A stretch of 64,000 nt of DNA. Origin: Adineta vaga (taxonomy: Eukaryota; Rotifera). Within the stretch, counting starts at the first letter, position 1. Every line of letters begins with the position of its first letter. Shown in pieces: positions 10,660-25,460 of the stretch. The notes under the pieces were generated by a model that did not search any database, was not told where the DNA came from, and worked only from the letters and a program-made list of their open reading frames with translations. The translations under genes and the position numbers were made by a program. Location: positions 8,494,001 through 8,558,000 of the forward strand of contig CP075493.1 in assembly GCA_021613535.1 (NCBI GenBank). The letters run 5' to 3'.

Positions 10660-13233
10660 TTAATCTTGTAGAAAAGTAATCAAATTTTGAAGAAGCTCAA
10701 GAAATCGATTGATTTGATTATTATCAATAAGAAGTGTCCAATTGAAATAGGCAAGTTCATTTTGTAATCGTTTAATGACATTTTCTAATTGATTTAATTT
10801 ATTTCTATGTGTTAGAATATATTTCAAAATATATGGATGTACAAGATAACCATGTTTTATTTGTTTAAGAAAGATTTCAATTTTCACGGAACGTTTCAAT
10901 TGATTTAATTGTTCAATGAAACCTAATGGTCGACTCGAACTATATTGATAAACTAAATTTTTAAATAAATAACGACGTTTTTCTTCCTCATCTTCATTTT
11001 CATCGAATTGTCGCCATAATTGTTGCATTTCAGCTTGACCATAAATACGATCATATTCACAAAGTTTACAATCACATTCTTCAATATAATATTCTCGTAA
11101 ACGAAGTGTTCGATCAATATATGAAGTATAAACATTTGGTAAATAACAAATCGTTAATTCTTCACCTATTTCAATTGGTTTCAATACACTTAGAAAACAA
11201 ACATGATTGATAATCAAATAGAAACAATTCGGTAAACATGAATGATTAAATCGAGCTAATTTTGTCCATAAACCATTACCAATAACATTACGCTCATAAA
11301 TTTCTATTAAAACTTTGTATGGAAGAAGATAATAATCTTCTTCTTCCGATTTTTTTCTCAATGGTCGTTGACGTAATGGTGTGAGATGAGATAATTTTTC
11401 AATGTAATGTTTTTGATCAAGAAGTATGCGTGTTTCAATTTGTTTCAATAATTCTAACGAGGGTTGTCGAAGATATCTTCCACCATGTGACCTACTTTCA
11501 TCGGTAATTCGATGTTCGGCTTTTTGTGTTAAAGAAAATGTTATTAAATGAGATGGATCATCGACTAAGACTTCATTTGGTGTACCTGGAACATCGGCAA
11601 TCGGTCGTTCAACAAGTAATAATGTTCCTTGTTTTAATGGACATAATGCAAACATACCAAAACCTTTTTCCTAAAGGAAAACAAACAACAACAACAATTT
11701 TTTGATTTGTTTTCTATTTAATCTCTTACTTCTTTTTCACATTGTCGAAATTCACAAACACCTTGGCGTTCAAATTCGGCTAGAAATTCATCGGAACGTT
11801 TATTTCGATTGGTTAATAATTCAAACATATCATAATTTCCTTGAATTTCATTTTGTAAACGTGGTATATCACAATCAAGTATACGTCGAAAACGATCAAG
11901 AATTTCATTCGATGATGATACATCTTGTGTACATTCTAATAGAGAACCAATTGATAATTTTGCTTGATCAAATAATTGTAAACCAATTAATGCACGCATT
12001 TTACGATAATGAATTTTCCAAGTAAATGTTCCATCGGTATTCTCTTCTGTTGGATTATTTGTACAAATTTCTAATATATGTTCACAATCAGTAAGAGCTA
12101 AATGAGGTAATTGACTTTGAAGATAACATTCAGCACGATTACTTAATATTCGTGTATCATTTGGACTTTTTTCTAAACCCTGAGAATAATATTCAATAGC
12201 ACCATATACATCATTATTTCGAAAACATTTGTTACCTAAATCACGTAATTTCTCAGCATTCATATGTTCAATTTCTTTTTCATAATCTGTAAACCACATT
12301 TCAAGTCGAGGATTATCTACTCGTAAGATTAATAAACCATCAGCAGCCATTTTAATAAATGGATGTCCAATTATAAAATGTCTTTCACGTTTCATTCGAT
12401 TTCGTATATGTTCACTTGATTGATCAGCTAATATCGTATACCAATTATATATTGCTAAACGTATGACATTCTTATTTTCATCTTCAACTATTGATTGAAT
12501 CGATCGTGGAGTTATCAATGGTTCGACAATGGAATGAACATGTAACATGGAACCTTTATGTACACGATTGATTTTTGTTTCTTTAAGATTAATCTTTGTC
12601 ATTGACATTAAACGACTATAGATTTGTTGTTTGGAAAGAAATGATAATGAACGATATTTTAATTGAACATCAAATGCATAGGGAATAACATTATAATCTT
12701 CGAGTGTAAACGCATTACTGTAACGTTCAAATGAAAGTAGTAAATCTTTTCGAGAACATAATTCTTGAAAAGGACGAGAATTTAATTCTGTTGCATAGAT
12801 TCCTGTTGGTGCTGCAAGTAAACGATCAACGATATGAAATGGTGAGGTACTTTTATCCTCATGTGTTATCGAACGTTGAGATATTGCTGTCAAACGTCGT
12901 GCTGTTCGTGCAGCTTTCTTATTATTTTGACATTGTCGTGCAAAATAGAAAGCTAAATTTGTCATATCAATATTGGGTAACAATTGTGATAAATCAGCAA
13001 ATTTAATTAATTGTCGTCGATGTTCATCACAACAAACATGAGTTGGCATTTCAAAACTCGATGGATCGATTTGTTTGATCCTATTGAGAAAAAACAACTC
13101 GTTTCTTGAATTTTATTTAAGTGGGAAAAAATTCCTTCAACTCATTCAAAATGAGAGACCTCTTTTTCTTTTTCATAGTTTCAATACTTGATTTTTTGAA
13201 TAGAAACAAATAGTTTACATACCTTTGAAACAT
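10660..13233 (-). CDS. TPR and SET domain protein (SMYD-related, no MYND finger)
   Basis: Exons 13233-13223 (ATG TTT CAA AG), 13080-11730 and 11670-10660 give 790 residues. A frame that opens at 13097 without the tiny first exon also exists, but tttctcaatag at 13081 is a clear acceptor. An N-terminal helical region and a conserved block (about 135-260, with VHSIVEPLITPRSI) come first. TPR units follow at about 285-375 (LGNKCFRNNDVYGAIEYYSQGL). The SET domain (about 455-665) has KGFGMFA, ARFNHSCLPNC, GEELTICY and a post-SET CDCKLC. SET enzymes transfer methyl groups from S-adenosylmethionine to lysine; the NHSC and GEEL motifs look intact. I see no MYND zinc-finger cysteines between the SET halves. 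The substrate is unknown. Confidence 0.8.
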
Positions 13234-14945
13234 TATTTGTCAATATATAAATTCTTCTAAAAATATTCAATTTCTTCTTTCAGTATCTGTACTAATCACA
13301 GTGAACTTGTTGTTGGAAGAAATCGATGAGTAAGAATATGAAAAATTAAATCGTTTTGATATGTTCCTCAGTTGGGAAGAAAAAGAAACGAAAAATAAGA
13401 ACACCTGTGATTGGTTATATGAAAGATCGATTCATAAACTGGAAGGCTATACTCAATCTGAATGGTCGAGAAAAACTCCAATTTTATTTGATTCAGTTTT
13501 AAATTTTTCGTTGTTAATTTAATGAAATATATTTCTTGATTTCATGAACAAAAACTGATAGATTTATAATCATATGATTCGAAATTTCTTTTCTTCTCTC
13601 TTCTGAAGAATATTTTTTCCCAAACTTCTACTTGTACCGTCGTTTCAATATTGCTAGAATGACGTGTATACTTATTCGACGCATTATGTCTACCGTTTAC
13701 TTATTAGAAGAGAAAGAGAAAGCGTATTAGTAAGAATAATATGAGAGAAATAAAGAGAACAAAAAAACAGTCAAAGACGTGTAATCGTATTATTCATACA
13801 AGTTAGTAATCGCTGTTCTTCACATCGTGAAAGTTCTAGAGGTAGGTGAAATTACTTATACTGTTTCAATGGATTACTCTGTGCATGAGTATTCTGACAA
13901 GAAAATATGCTTCTTCTTCTTCTTCTTCTTCTTAATGTGAGTCATTGTTTGCAATAGAGAATCGAGATTTTATTATGCAGTATTTTATGAATCATTTTTT
14001 TAAGACTGTTAATCGAGATACTTCTTTTCTTTTTTTGGAATATTCGATTTCATAGAAATATTCAGTGTAAGGTTGAAAGAGAGAATACATAATTTAATTT
14101 GAATAAGTCGACATTAAAATTTCAAATGATAGTCAATATTTTATCTCGAAATGAAATGAAACAAAGAAATATCTGTAATGCTTAAAATTTTTCTGTATTT
14201 TTCTAAAAATGATCAGTTTAAAGATTCATCCATTTTTATCAAATCACTAATCAATAACCAACATTGATAGTCTTCATTTTTTGGTCTTTTACATTTTAGA
14301 GTGAAACTCTCACCAGACCCCTTTTTTCATGACTCATAGATTTATGATTCATTTTCACTCTGGGGAAAAGTATTGAGTACATGTATGTTAATAGTGAAGT
14401 ATTCAACGACATCTAATCATAGATTTTGAAAACGATTTCTTTTGCATTAAAAGATATTTGAATGTACGTTTTAATAAAATTTTATTTCGATATCATCAAT
14501 CATGGATAAAATGTGAGTAAAGAGTTTTTGTAAAATGAAAAACAAACACGACTCTACATGAACAGAATAAGAGACAGAAGACAAATCGAAGATATTTCTC
14601 GAAAGACCTACGTAGATCAGTCAATGATAATCCAATCGTCTTTAGTTGTATATACTGAAATATAGAATATATGTTTGTTTCTATTTTACATGCATTGTCC
14701 AAACGAAAAAAGGGCAGAATTTAATGGCAAAAACACCACAGATCGACGTTTACTAAAATATTAATAATTAGACCGTCTTCTATAGAATACGCACTCATTA
14801 TCAATATTTTCGATCCTTTCTTTCTGTGATTTTTTTGATAATCACTTATATTAGAGTAACTGGATTACAAAATAGAATACGTTCAAACATATTAAGCGGA
14901 TGTGACCCTTTCAGCAATAGAAGAAAACGGCAATTGTACCAAAAA
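13234..14945. other. 1.7-kb gene-free stretch
   Basis: AT-rich DNA upstream of the TPR-SET gene and downstream of the IAP gene, with a ctt microsatellite at 13911-13933. The minus-strand frame at 14496-14702 has no support. No gene recognised. Confidence 0.45.
13911..13933. repeat. CTT trinucleotide microsatellite
   Basis: About eight ctt units in intergenic DNA. Confidence 0.85.
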
Positions 14946-17443
14946 TCAAGTATAGATGCGAACGAATGCCTTTACTGTAGCTCTGCATATTGGACATGTT
15001 TTCAAACTATGACCACAAGCTACGCAACTTGTTAAATGACCGCATGGCAAACATGCAACCTGGCGTTCGGTCGACAAACAAAGTACGCAGAGTGATGGTT
15101 CTTCTGAAAAAGAAAAGAAATAGATGAGAAAATTAATTTTCGTCAATAAAGTCATACCTGTTTTACTGAGTAAAATCGGAGGTCGATTAGCAACTTTTGC
15201 AATGATTTTCGGAGTGTCAATACAAACTGTTTTGATTGTTTGTTGTTTGAGTTCATTTTTTGGAGTGTCAGCCCTACTTTCTTGATTATCGAGAAAATTT
15301 TTTATCCAATTCTGTGGAATCAAAATATTAGTCTCATTTCCATTGATTAATTTGACCTGTTTATCTAAAACTAGGCATGCTACACGAAGATCAACATCGG
15401 TTTTGAAGTCATCCTCTAAAATAACAAGAGCAATAGGAATATTTCGAAACTATGTTAAGACAAATTTACTCTTGAATCGAAGTTGCATTTCATAAACTTT
15501 TCTGAGAAAAGAAAAAAATGTAAATAAATCAGTAATCATTCTTCTTATTACAAGTACGAATTTACCGAATGATGGCCATACTATAACCTTCTTGTCGAAG
15601 TTTTTCGACAACTGGTAAATCAAGACGAGCTTTTACCATTCGATCGATTTCGTCATTTGTCCATGGAACGTATTGAGATGTTCCACTTGTGTTACTAGCT
15701 TGTAAATTTTGTTGTGCTAAATTTGAAATACGTAAAAGGAAGTCATTGTCGCTTTTTTTCTTACCACGTAATTCACGATTTTTACGTTGAATGGCTTGAT
15801 AGAGATTTTCACCAATATACTGGCGAATATAAGCACATTGAGGAAACCACCTCGCGTGTTCAATTTTTGGATCATCGGAGGCTTGCCAATTACGTAATGC
15901 TCCATTACAATAAAAACACCTTACAATAGTTTTATCTCCTACAAAAATGAGTTCATGTAATGAAATTTACTTTAATAATTTTAGTTCAATAAAACCTGTA
16001 TAAAGAATCCGGCATCGACGAATGATTCAGTCGATGGTAGTGTCGATTTGTCAGATTCTGGCCAAGTTTCAAACGATTGATGACGACGAACGACTAATGA
16101 ATAGTTGGCATGTACAGCACCAACAATTGTTTGACCATTAGGCGTTTCATTGATCGTTTGATTCGTAACAGTTATTGGTCTCGGATTATTTGTAAGTTTG
16201 TTTTCGTTCATACGTACATAATAACATTGTGGAGATTTCAAACGATGAATTTCATATGGACGATCTGTTTCAGTCCAATTGTGAAACATTGTATTACAAT
16301 GGATACAGATTACTCTGTCAGCTATATTTGTATACCACCAGCCTGCATAAACCATTTCTTGAGCACTAGGTGTAATCGATGGCCAGTTCGAGAAGGTATA
16401 AGTTCGAGCGCGATCAATAATTTCAGTCGATAATGAATGAATAAATAGGTTTTCAAGAGTTGATTTTGTATGGTCCCTATGTTCATCACTAGCACCACCA
16501 CCGTGATCCATAAATCCTCTATAATCAGAGTAGGAGATATGAGTACGAGGTATTGTTGATTTCGGTACTGATATTGATTGATCTGAATATATATATATAG
16601 AGAGAAAAACAAATGTGACCAAGTTTCAGGTTGAATAATTTGCATACAAATACTTCAATACTGACACTAAGATACTAGTATTACTGTTTATTGAAATACT
16701 TTTTACAAAGTATTTTAATAAAGATTAATATCTTTACCTATGTGTATTAGTACATGTATAGTATGAATGATTTTTCATATTGAAACGGCAGATTTTTAGA
16801 TTTGGAATTTAATTTTAGTCGGAAGAATTCTACTATACGCATTCGTGGATTAGCAAGAAATAATTGTCTACATATATGTGATATTCTAGATAATGAAAAC
16901 CGGATTAATTCAACTTATACGATCATTTAAGATCAGAAGAAGAATATTAACTATATTTTCTCATGAACTACTTCTATTCAAGTCATTCGTTCTGATCGAT
17001 ATCTGTTCTTCGAAAAGTAATGAAGTAAACAATAACAAACAATGGCATACCTTTTTTCGAAAATATTTCAATTTGATCCTTGACGAATGAACACTTAGGA
17101 CTTCGTTCCATATGTTCTTGCTTCGGATCCATTCCTGGTTTCCATGAATCAATTTCCAGATTACAAGAATCACATCGAACTTTATCACCTTTTCCAGTGT
17201 AAGAAAAGCCAACTTTAGAAAGTAAGGCAGGCGACACATTGCATTGTGTATTTGTTTTCCATAGGCGAAATGTTGCTAAACGACAGAGGTCTGGTTTTGT
17301 TCGACGAATTTGTCGAAGAATTGTTTGATTAGATGGATTTGATGGTTTGTTATGCTCGACAGATTGAAGTGCAATTGCCATTTTTTTGGTTAGTTTTGGT
17401 GAGGATGATGAGCCTCGATTTTGTTTTGGCACGTCTTCTAAGT
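14946..17443 (-). CDS. XIAP: Inhibitor-of-apoptosis protein: three BIRs, UBA-like segment, RING (frame break at one junction)
   Basis: Exons on the minus strand: 17443-17051, 16582-15996, 15938-15566, 15501-15470, 15415-15158 and 15103-14946. BIR1 (C-x2-C ... H ... C, GKGDKVRCDSC) is in the first exon listed. BIR2 (VICIHC ... HRLKSPQC) and the start of BIR3 are in the second. The rest of BIR3 (VRCFYCNGALRNW ... H ... C) opens the third, followed by a UBA-like segment with a Met-Val-x-Ala and Tyr-Ser-Met-Ala pattern. The last exon holds a full RING (CVLC ... CGHLTSC ... CPIC). Such proteins bind caspases through BIRs and add ubiquitin through the RING. The first Met could be 17381, or an upstream exon may exist. 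The junction 15996/15938 does not keep frame: the donor leaves phase 0 but the acceptor needs phase 1. The 468-bp first intron is long for this genome. Confidence 0.82.
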
Positions 17444-18529
17444 CTAACAAGAAAAAAAGAGAAATTATCAATTGAGCTGACCATGTGCTTTTTGTATGGA
17501 GTATTTAACTACATTTTTCTTTCAGATGTTTTGTGTTTAGAAAAAGAAAAAAACAAGACTTGTTTGTTTTCTTCATAGTTACAAGCAGCTTAGTGTAGAG
17601 AACGTAAAAAAAGAGAATTCTGTATTTCCTCTCATTCGAATTCGAAATATTGTAGTGGGAAAAATGAATTCAATACTATTAATCTCTTACAAAAGAAAAT
17701 TTTATCACTGGGAAAAAAACAAAATTAATTTCCAAAACTGTTTTTCATTGGTTAGTTTCAAGAATAAATTAAGCAATCAGATTAGAAAAGAATCCCTCCC
17801 TAGAAGTCTCTAGTATCCAAGTCATATTCTTAGAATGATTCTTTTTCTTCGTAATAATTGACTCAATTGCACTCACAACTTCTAAAAATAGTATAAATCT
17901 GAAACGTACTATTAGATTGGTACACACAAAAGGCAAATAAGGTCATTTTTTCGTGTGTATATGAAACTAACCATCATACTATTATAAATGCAAAGGCTCA
18001 AGAAAATTGCTTTGTAGGAGTGTAAGCAAGACAATGTTTTTCTCAATTTAAATCATTTATATATCTGTGTCATTTCAATATATGAATCAAATCAAATATG
18101 AACTGGTTCAAATGTTCAAAAACCTACTTTACTAAATATATATATATATATAACTTTCAAATATTATTTCGCATTCATACTATTACTCAATAACGAATTA
18201 CTAATTTTGTCGTGTTTATTCTCTAAATATTAATAATTTGAAGAAAACAATGATTTATATATGAATAATCAGATACAATGAATCATCTCATACTCATTCT
18301 GAAACTCAATCGAAATCGACGAATAATAGTTAGCCACGTTAACAATATACAATAAGCTTATATTTTCGATGAAAATTATGAAATTCTATATTTTTTCTGG
18401 TCACATTGTTTGGTGTTGGCTTATGTTACAACAGTGTGTGTATCTTGTGAAACAGTAATTTTCGCAATTAAAATCTAATATTACAACATCATATTATGAA
18501 AGAATCGAATGAAACTATTTGATTACCAC

Positions 18530-19320
18530 ATAAGATCCAGTCTTCATGATAATACTGGAGCAATCGTAAGGCATCCTCAAAACCTGAACTCGGCTTAGGA
18601 AAGTTTAAATGGACTGAAATTTGGAGCATATGTTAGGGCTGAAGTGCGGAGTCTGTGGTAAAAATTTCAGCTCGATATCATTGTTTTTCAGAGATATGAT
18701 GCAAACTAGGCTAAAAAGTAGGTCATTTTATTTCCAAGATTTCTCGATCCGTAGCCATGGTAGACTTTTTCTTACCAAAAAAAGCATCTCAGGATGCAGG
18801 GCAATGAAGAGCCCTTTTTTTTTTAAATTCTTACTTTTTCATCGAAAAAAAGGCATCAGAAGTTCAATGACCTAAAAAAAATGGGTGTTCAATAATATAG
18901 ATAAGTGATTCTTTAATAAAAACAAAGATTAATTAAAAAAATGACTCTTCAGTGCTCTGCATTTGACATGCTCTATCAAACAAAAAAAGGCATGCATGGA
19001 ATCCTGACCGAGATATCTTGGAAATATAATTAAGAAATCACAAACGGAGGGAAAACGAAAAAGATTTTGGATTTTCTACAAAAAAAACATGGTACTTCAA
19101 TAGAAACCATAAAAGTTTTTCAGGAAAAAAGAGGTTTCGAGAAAAAACTTCATGCTTTTCGAAAGATCCAAAGACGGACTATCTTCCCATGCATTTATCT
19201 CACTTTCAGAGTGATGATAAAATCCATTTACAGATACAATTTCATCCCGAAATGTTTTCATCAATATAGTAAAAAAAAGAAGGTATTTTTGGCATGCAAA
19301 TAATTTACGTGGGATGGTTG
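18530..19320. repeat. Possible degenerate dispersed repeat
   Basis: This stretch is richer in G-containing words (gggctgaagtgcggagtctg, gagatatctt, gggcaatgaagagccc) than its flanks and carries A/T homopolymers of 7-9 bases at regular spacing. Its plus-strand frames (18621-18875, 19067-19303) have no protein motifs. The texture suggests an old non-coding repeat. I could not find terminal inverted repeats or a second copy in the window. Confidence 0.25.
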
Positions 19321-20688
19321 ATGAATGAATTCTGTGTTAAAATAATTATTAGAAAATTACAAAGTAAATAAACTACAATGTTCACATGTTTGAATAAACG
19401 ATATATCTATTCCATCCTTTAGAAAAAAAATGTCAAAATACCTTTATCAAACACGTGTATTTACTTCCTTTCTTTCTTCCTAACTCACCTATGCTGAAAA
19501 AAGAAATGTAATAATGCTACCAAAATATTCGCAAGTTTGATTCGAAAAATGCTTAAGATGATACATAAATCTATAGCATACAAAAATATGTCATCAGATT
19601 TATCGACAATGCACTCTTAATCGTTTCGATAAGTGAATTTTCGTCGATCAACCTTGATGATTTAGTGCAGTTTTAGATCTTCAATTATTCTCTCAAAGAT
19701 TTATTAAACGAATATGCCAAGAACAAGTCGTGAAATTTTATTTTTGCAGAGAAAAATGCGTCTTACCTGTATTAGTTATAAAACTAAATAAAGCGAGCAT
19801 TTTTCCCAGTTCTCTCGTGCTTTGCTTTTTCTTTCACATAAAAATAATAATAGATTAAGCACAAATGTATTTTACAATGTATTGTATTCTCTCCGAAAAT
19901 TTGTATAGACGATACAGTTCCCTTTTCAAAAACCTCTTAAACAATGAAACCAAATATGAAGTGATTTACATATGAAATTGAATTAACATTGAGTAACTAA
20001 AACGTTTTATTTCTTATTCATAATTGGTTACCATCATGAAACGATCATATGGGCATTCGTATGTCTTCTTCTCGAACATTAGAAAGAAGATTAAGCAGAA
20101 AGAAAAACTACTCACATTTTTATAAGAACAAGTATGTCGTTGATACAAATAGATATTGAAATTCTTTATTCTGTCAGTATCCAATTCTAGAGATTATATT
20201 CTAAATATAGAAATTGTAGATAAAAAAATTTCCTTTTCAAACTAGTTTAAGGCATCGTGTCAGTTTGCCCATACCAATGTACTTTTTTGCGATCGTTGTG
20301 CCATAACATAGACAAAGAACGACGACTGGGTTTTTTCCCAGTCAATATTTTATTCTGCTACGATAGGAACACAAAAATTTCTTTCATTATAGATGATATT
20401 TCGTATCAAGATCTAATGTAGTCTTTACATTGTTAGCTTGAAGTCTTTTGAAAAATTGTTCAAATATTAGTAGTTTCAACATATGTATATTCTTGCTTTC
20501 CTTTTTTGCCGATTTATTTGTCGCTGAAAACGACAAATAAAAGAATATTAAGTCGTAAGTAACACGTCAAGTACTATGTTTTTATCTTGATGTGATAGAT
20601 ATATTTGTTTAGATTGAATACGATCTTCGACACACGCGGCCGTAAATAAGTAATGAGACTGTTAGTATTTATATTTGAATCATTTGAT

Positions 20689-20832
20689 ATGTATTATGTT
20701 ATAAAACAAATACATGACAAAAGGACATGGGCGGCTTTGTTCGAGAATGTAGCTGGAGTCAGGATACTCACACCTTCAGCAGAAGATATCTTAGCCAGTC
20801 ATTCATTATATCCATTCACGAAATTGGAATAA
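20689..20832 (+). CDS. Short orphan frame or gene remnant
   Basis: A frame of 47 residues with clearly higher GC than its surroundings and a protein-like composition (RTWAALFENVAGVRILTPSA). There is no splice partner nearby, and a stop follows shortly after KLE. It might be a decayed exon or a piece of imported DNA. I do not recognise it. Confidence 0.2.
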   Translation: MYYVIKQIHDKRTWAALFENVAGVRILTPSAEDILASHSLYPFTKLE

Positions 20833-21149
20833 TTGAATTTTGAATCATTTTTTTTTCTATTTATGTAAAATCAAAGAAAAAGAGCAAAGCGTGAAGGAGA
20901 ACAAAAAAATGTAAATTAGTTGTTTTTCACAGTTGTGTACTTTGTACGAACAACCTGAAAGTCAACGAAATACAAAAAATGCATCAAACATGTTTTTCTA
21001 ATCGAACAAAAAGAATCACAAGATAGAGGATGTTAGTCAATCATATATATTAGAAAACGAAAAACAGAAGAAAAGTTGACTTTTACTGATGCAAGTTAGA
21101 TCGAATCATTGCATCATTACATCTGCTTTTGTTATTCCGTATAAATGAC

Positions 21150-22646
<1,497 letters not shown>

Positions 22647-23229
22647 GGTTGCTTTTCTTCTCTCTCACTATGCACAGTTTATATGTAGAAATGTTTAAAT
22701 GTGTATGTATTTTATATGAAAACAAAGGCGAGTTTACTTTTTGATAGTACCTATCTAATCGAATGTAAAGATGATCGAAGAAGGGTGATTCTCTTTCTGA
22801 CTATACTTATCTTTAGATTTTAAATCTATATACGTCTGTATTTTACATGAGAAAATGAAAGAAAGAAGGAAAAGAAAAGAATCTGATCATACTAAGGTAT
22901 GATGAGTCATTCATTTGGCCACTACTATTCCGGTCTCTTTTGAGCCATTTGAACATAGTTGATGCTCATGATTATCATTTTTCAAATGTGATTTATTATG
23001 GTATAAATAGACAAAATTTCACATGTATATATACAAGATTAAAATGGAAATTGAATCCACGAAAAAGAAATGAGAGTGAGAGAGAGAGAGTAAATGAACT
23101 GTCACAGACGAATAGTACATAAAAATACAAAAATAATCTTTTGATTTAATATCAATAAAAACGATTGAATCTGAGAAAAGACATTGGTTAATAAACTGTG
23201 CTAATTGACTAGATGAACATAAACAAGTC
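22647..23229. other. Intergenic between syntrophin and cathepsin
   Basis: Cathepsin 5' flank and syntrophin 3' flank. A 60-residue plus-strand frame at 22940-23122 overlaps purine-rich repeats and looks like chance. The complement of tttatt-like words near 23150 may give the syntrophin poly(A) signal. Confidence 0.4.
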
Positions 23230-25089
23230 CTATTTGGTAAGACTAAAACGTGTTGCTTTAGCTGACAGAAACCCATGTAAATGGAAGACGAATGGTTTTG
23301 GTGATGTTTCGAAATATAATTCCTAATTAAATTTTAAAAAAATGTACTAGCAAAATTTAGATTTTTTTACATACCATTATACCTTCTTCGCCATGAAAAT
23401 CTAATGTAAGTAAATGATTATTATCATCCGATGATGAACGAAGTTTTTCAAAGGATTCTTTCCATAATAAACGGACATTGGTGTGAGTATTTTCAGAATC
23501 ACTATATAAAGTGAAGCCATCTTCATAATGTAAATGTAATTTACATAAACGATTATTCCATGTACAAGCTAAAAATTAACATCAATGCATGAAAGATATT
23601 CAATTTTGAAGAAAACGATTTCTTTCACATACGAAAAATAACTTCTTGAACACGTAAAACTGCATTTTGTGTACATTGAGTCATTGCATTTGTCCAGTAA
23701 TCTAGATCCAATTTAGTTTCAAGTCGAAGTGTATGTGTTACAATACCAAATTTAGTTCCAACACGTAATGTTATTAAAGAAATATCAATATCAACTGATG
23801 CATCGTAAATCGATGGAATTAATCTTAAAATCAAAGTAAAATTCCTTTGATAAATTATAGTTTTCTTTTCGTATTACCTGCTCGATAGAATTGGATAGCT
23901 CGTATTTGTTTCACGAGATGTTTGTCTTGCTTCTGCTGCTGGTGGATGACTCAAAAGACATAAATCAAATTCTGTCAAAATGAAAAATACAGGTCGCCAT
24001 GATTTAATTGTTGTAACTTCATCATAATTGACTTGTTCAGCAAACCATCCTAATGCTTTAACTTCACTATTGTCACGTTCAATATAGAAACGTTCTTCAA
24101 TTTCAGGTAACATTTCCAAAAGACAACGAGAAATTTTTGCATGAATTATATAGAACCATTTTCGTGCATACATATCATCAACAAAACGAATACTATAACA
24201 TGTTTGAGTCGATGGTAAAATAATATCTAGGATAGCTCCATTGGTTCCATTTGTTAATAAAGGTGCTATTGTTGCTGGAGACGAAGAAAAGGAAAAAAGA
24301 ATCATATCAGTAGCTGATGTTGATCGACGAAAAACATAACAGAGACGAAGAGATATACGTTTTGTTTCGTAACGAATTGAATCATTGGATGATTGTGGAG
24401 ATGTACTTCCTAAAAGTCGTCTAGGACCTAAATCATTTAGATTATCTTGAGATTGTTGTTGTTGTTGCTTTCGAGATGATAAAGTTGTTTGCTTTTGCAT
24501 TAAAACATTAACTTCTCGTAGATATCGAACTAAAAACATTTCTTTGATGTATTATTTGTTTTCCTTCGAGACAAACTAACCTTCAAGTTCAACTTCTTTC
24601 CCTGTTTTTTTTAATATCTGCACAGCTTCTTCATGTGAAACATGTTGTAAATCTTTACCATTGACAGAAAGTATAGCATCACCAACATACAATAGTCCAG
24701 TTTGATCAGCAGGCATATTTGGAAAGATTTTACTAATTAATATCGGCATACGATTTTCTCGTCCTCCTTTAATACTTATTCCTAAGGGAGTACAAAACAC
24801 ATTCATATATGAATTAAACTACAATGTTTTTTTTTCCAAAAATTTTATTCTTACCAAGACCAGTATTATCTGGTTTAGATATTTTTATGAGACGTTTTTG
24901 ACTGCTCACATTGTTAGATGTATTATGAACATTGGAATTTGTTTGTTCAGTTGAAACTTGTTTGTCATATTCATATTCAATGAAAAGATTGTCATCTTCA
25001 AGTGCTAAATTTGCTTTAAGCCATTTAGAATTGACATAAAGTTCAACAACAGCACGTTGCTGCTCTGCTAATGGTGATTCTACTGTCAT
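23230..25089 (-). CDS. Syntrophin (split PH-PDZ-PH-SU adaptor)
   Basis: Six exons: 25089-24855, 24781-24581, 24529-23878, 23823-23633, 23568-23375 and 23322-23230, giving 521 residues. The first half of PH1 (about 12-50) is followed by a PDZ domain (about 77-150: GLGISIKGG as carboxylate-binding loop, then [16 protein letters not shown]). The second half of PH1, PH2 and the C-terminal syntrophin-unique region come next (LDFHGEEGI ... [10 protein letters not shown]), close to the end of animal syntrophins. Syntrophins hold channels and signalling enzymes to the dystrophin complex at the membrane through PDZ and SU domains. A run of Gln lies near residue 165. The gene is head-to-head with NSA2, 371 bp apart. 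The alpha/beta/gamma class is not resolved. Confidence 0.9.
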
Positions 25090-25460
25090 TCGATCGTTTT
25101 GTTAAAGAAACTATCGATGAAATGAAACTGAGTCTCTAGTTGTCGATGACATTGATTTGTTTATTTATTATTTATTTTCTGAATGGATTGATTGCATCAA
25201 CCAATCGATAGAATTAGATAAAATAAGGATTAAAATAAAGATTAATTTCCATCGGAAGAAAAAAAAAACACTTTTTATTTATTAAATAAGAATATATTGT
25301 AAGAAAAGCGACATCTATTAAACGAGATATACATTTGTAATTTTGATCATTTGTCCTAGAGAAGTGATCAAAGATCATATCGCAGACTATAGATAGATCA
25401 GTTTTCATGTTCTAAACTAAATTAATATCCTTTGTGTTTTTAGATCGTTTCAAAAGACCC
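25090..25460. promoter_or_regulatory. Bidirectional promoter region of syntrophin and NSA2
   Basis: 371 bp separate the two ATG codons, so both promoters must lie here or overlap transcribed leader. No TATA box was identified with confidence. Confidence 0.4.

Larger units (their letters stand above)
17444..21149. other. 3.7-kb gene-poor stretch
   Basis: The longest region here without a gene. It includes the IAP 5' flank, a TA run near 18138-18151, a segment of different texture at about 18530-19320 and a short GC-richer frame at 20689-20832, both listed separately. No exon chain could be built on either strand. Confidence 0.5.

Noticed and set aside
18621-19303. Plus-strand frames in the gene-poor stretch
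   Set aside because: Composition is set by A/T homopolymers, no motif, and no in-frame exon chain could be made.
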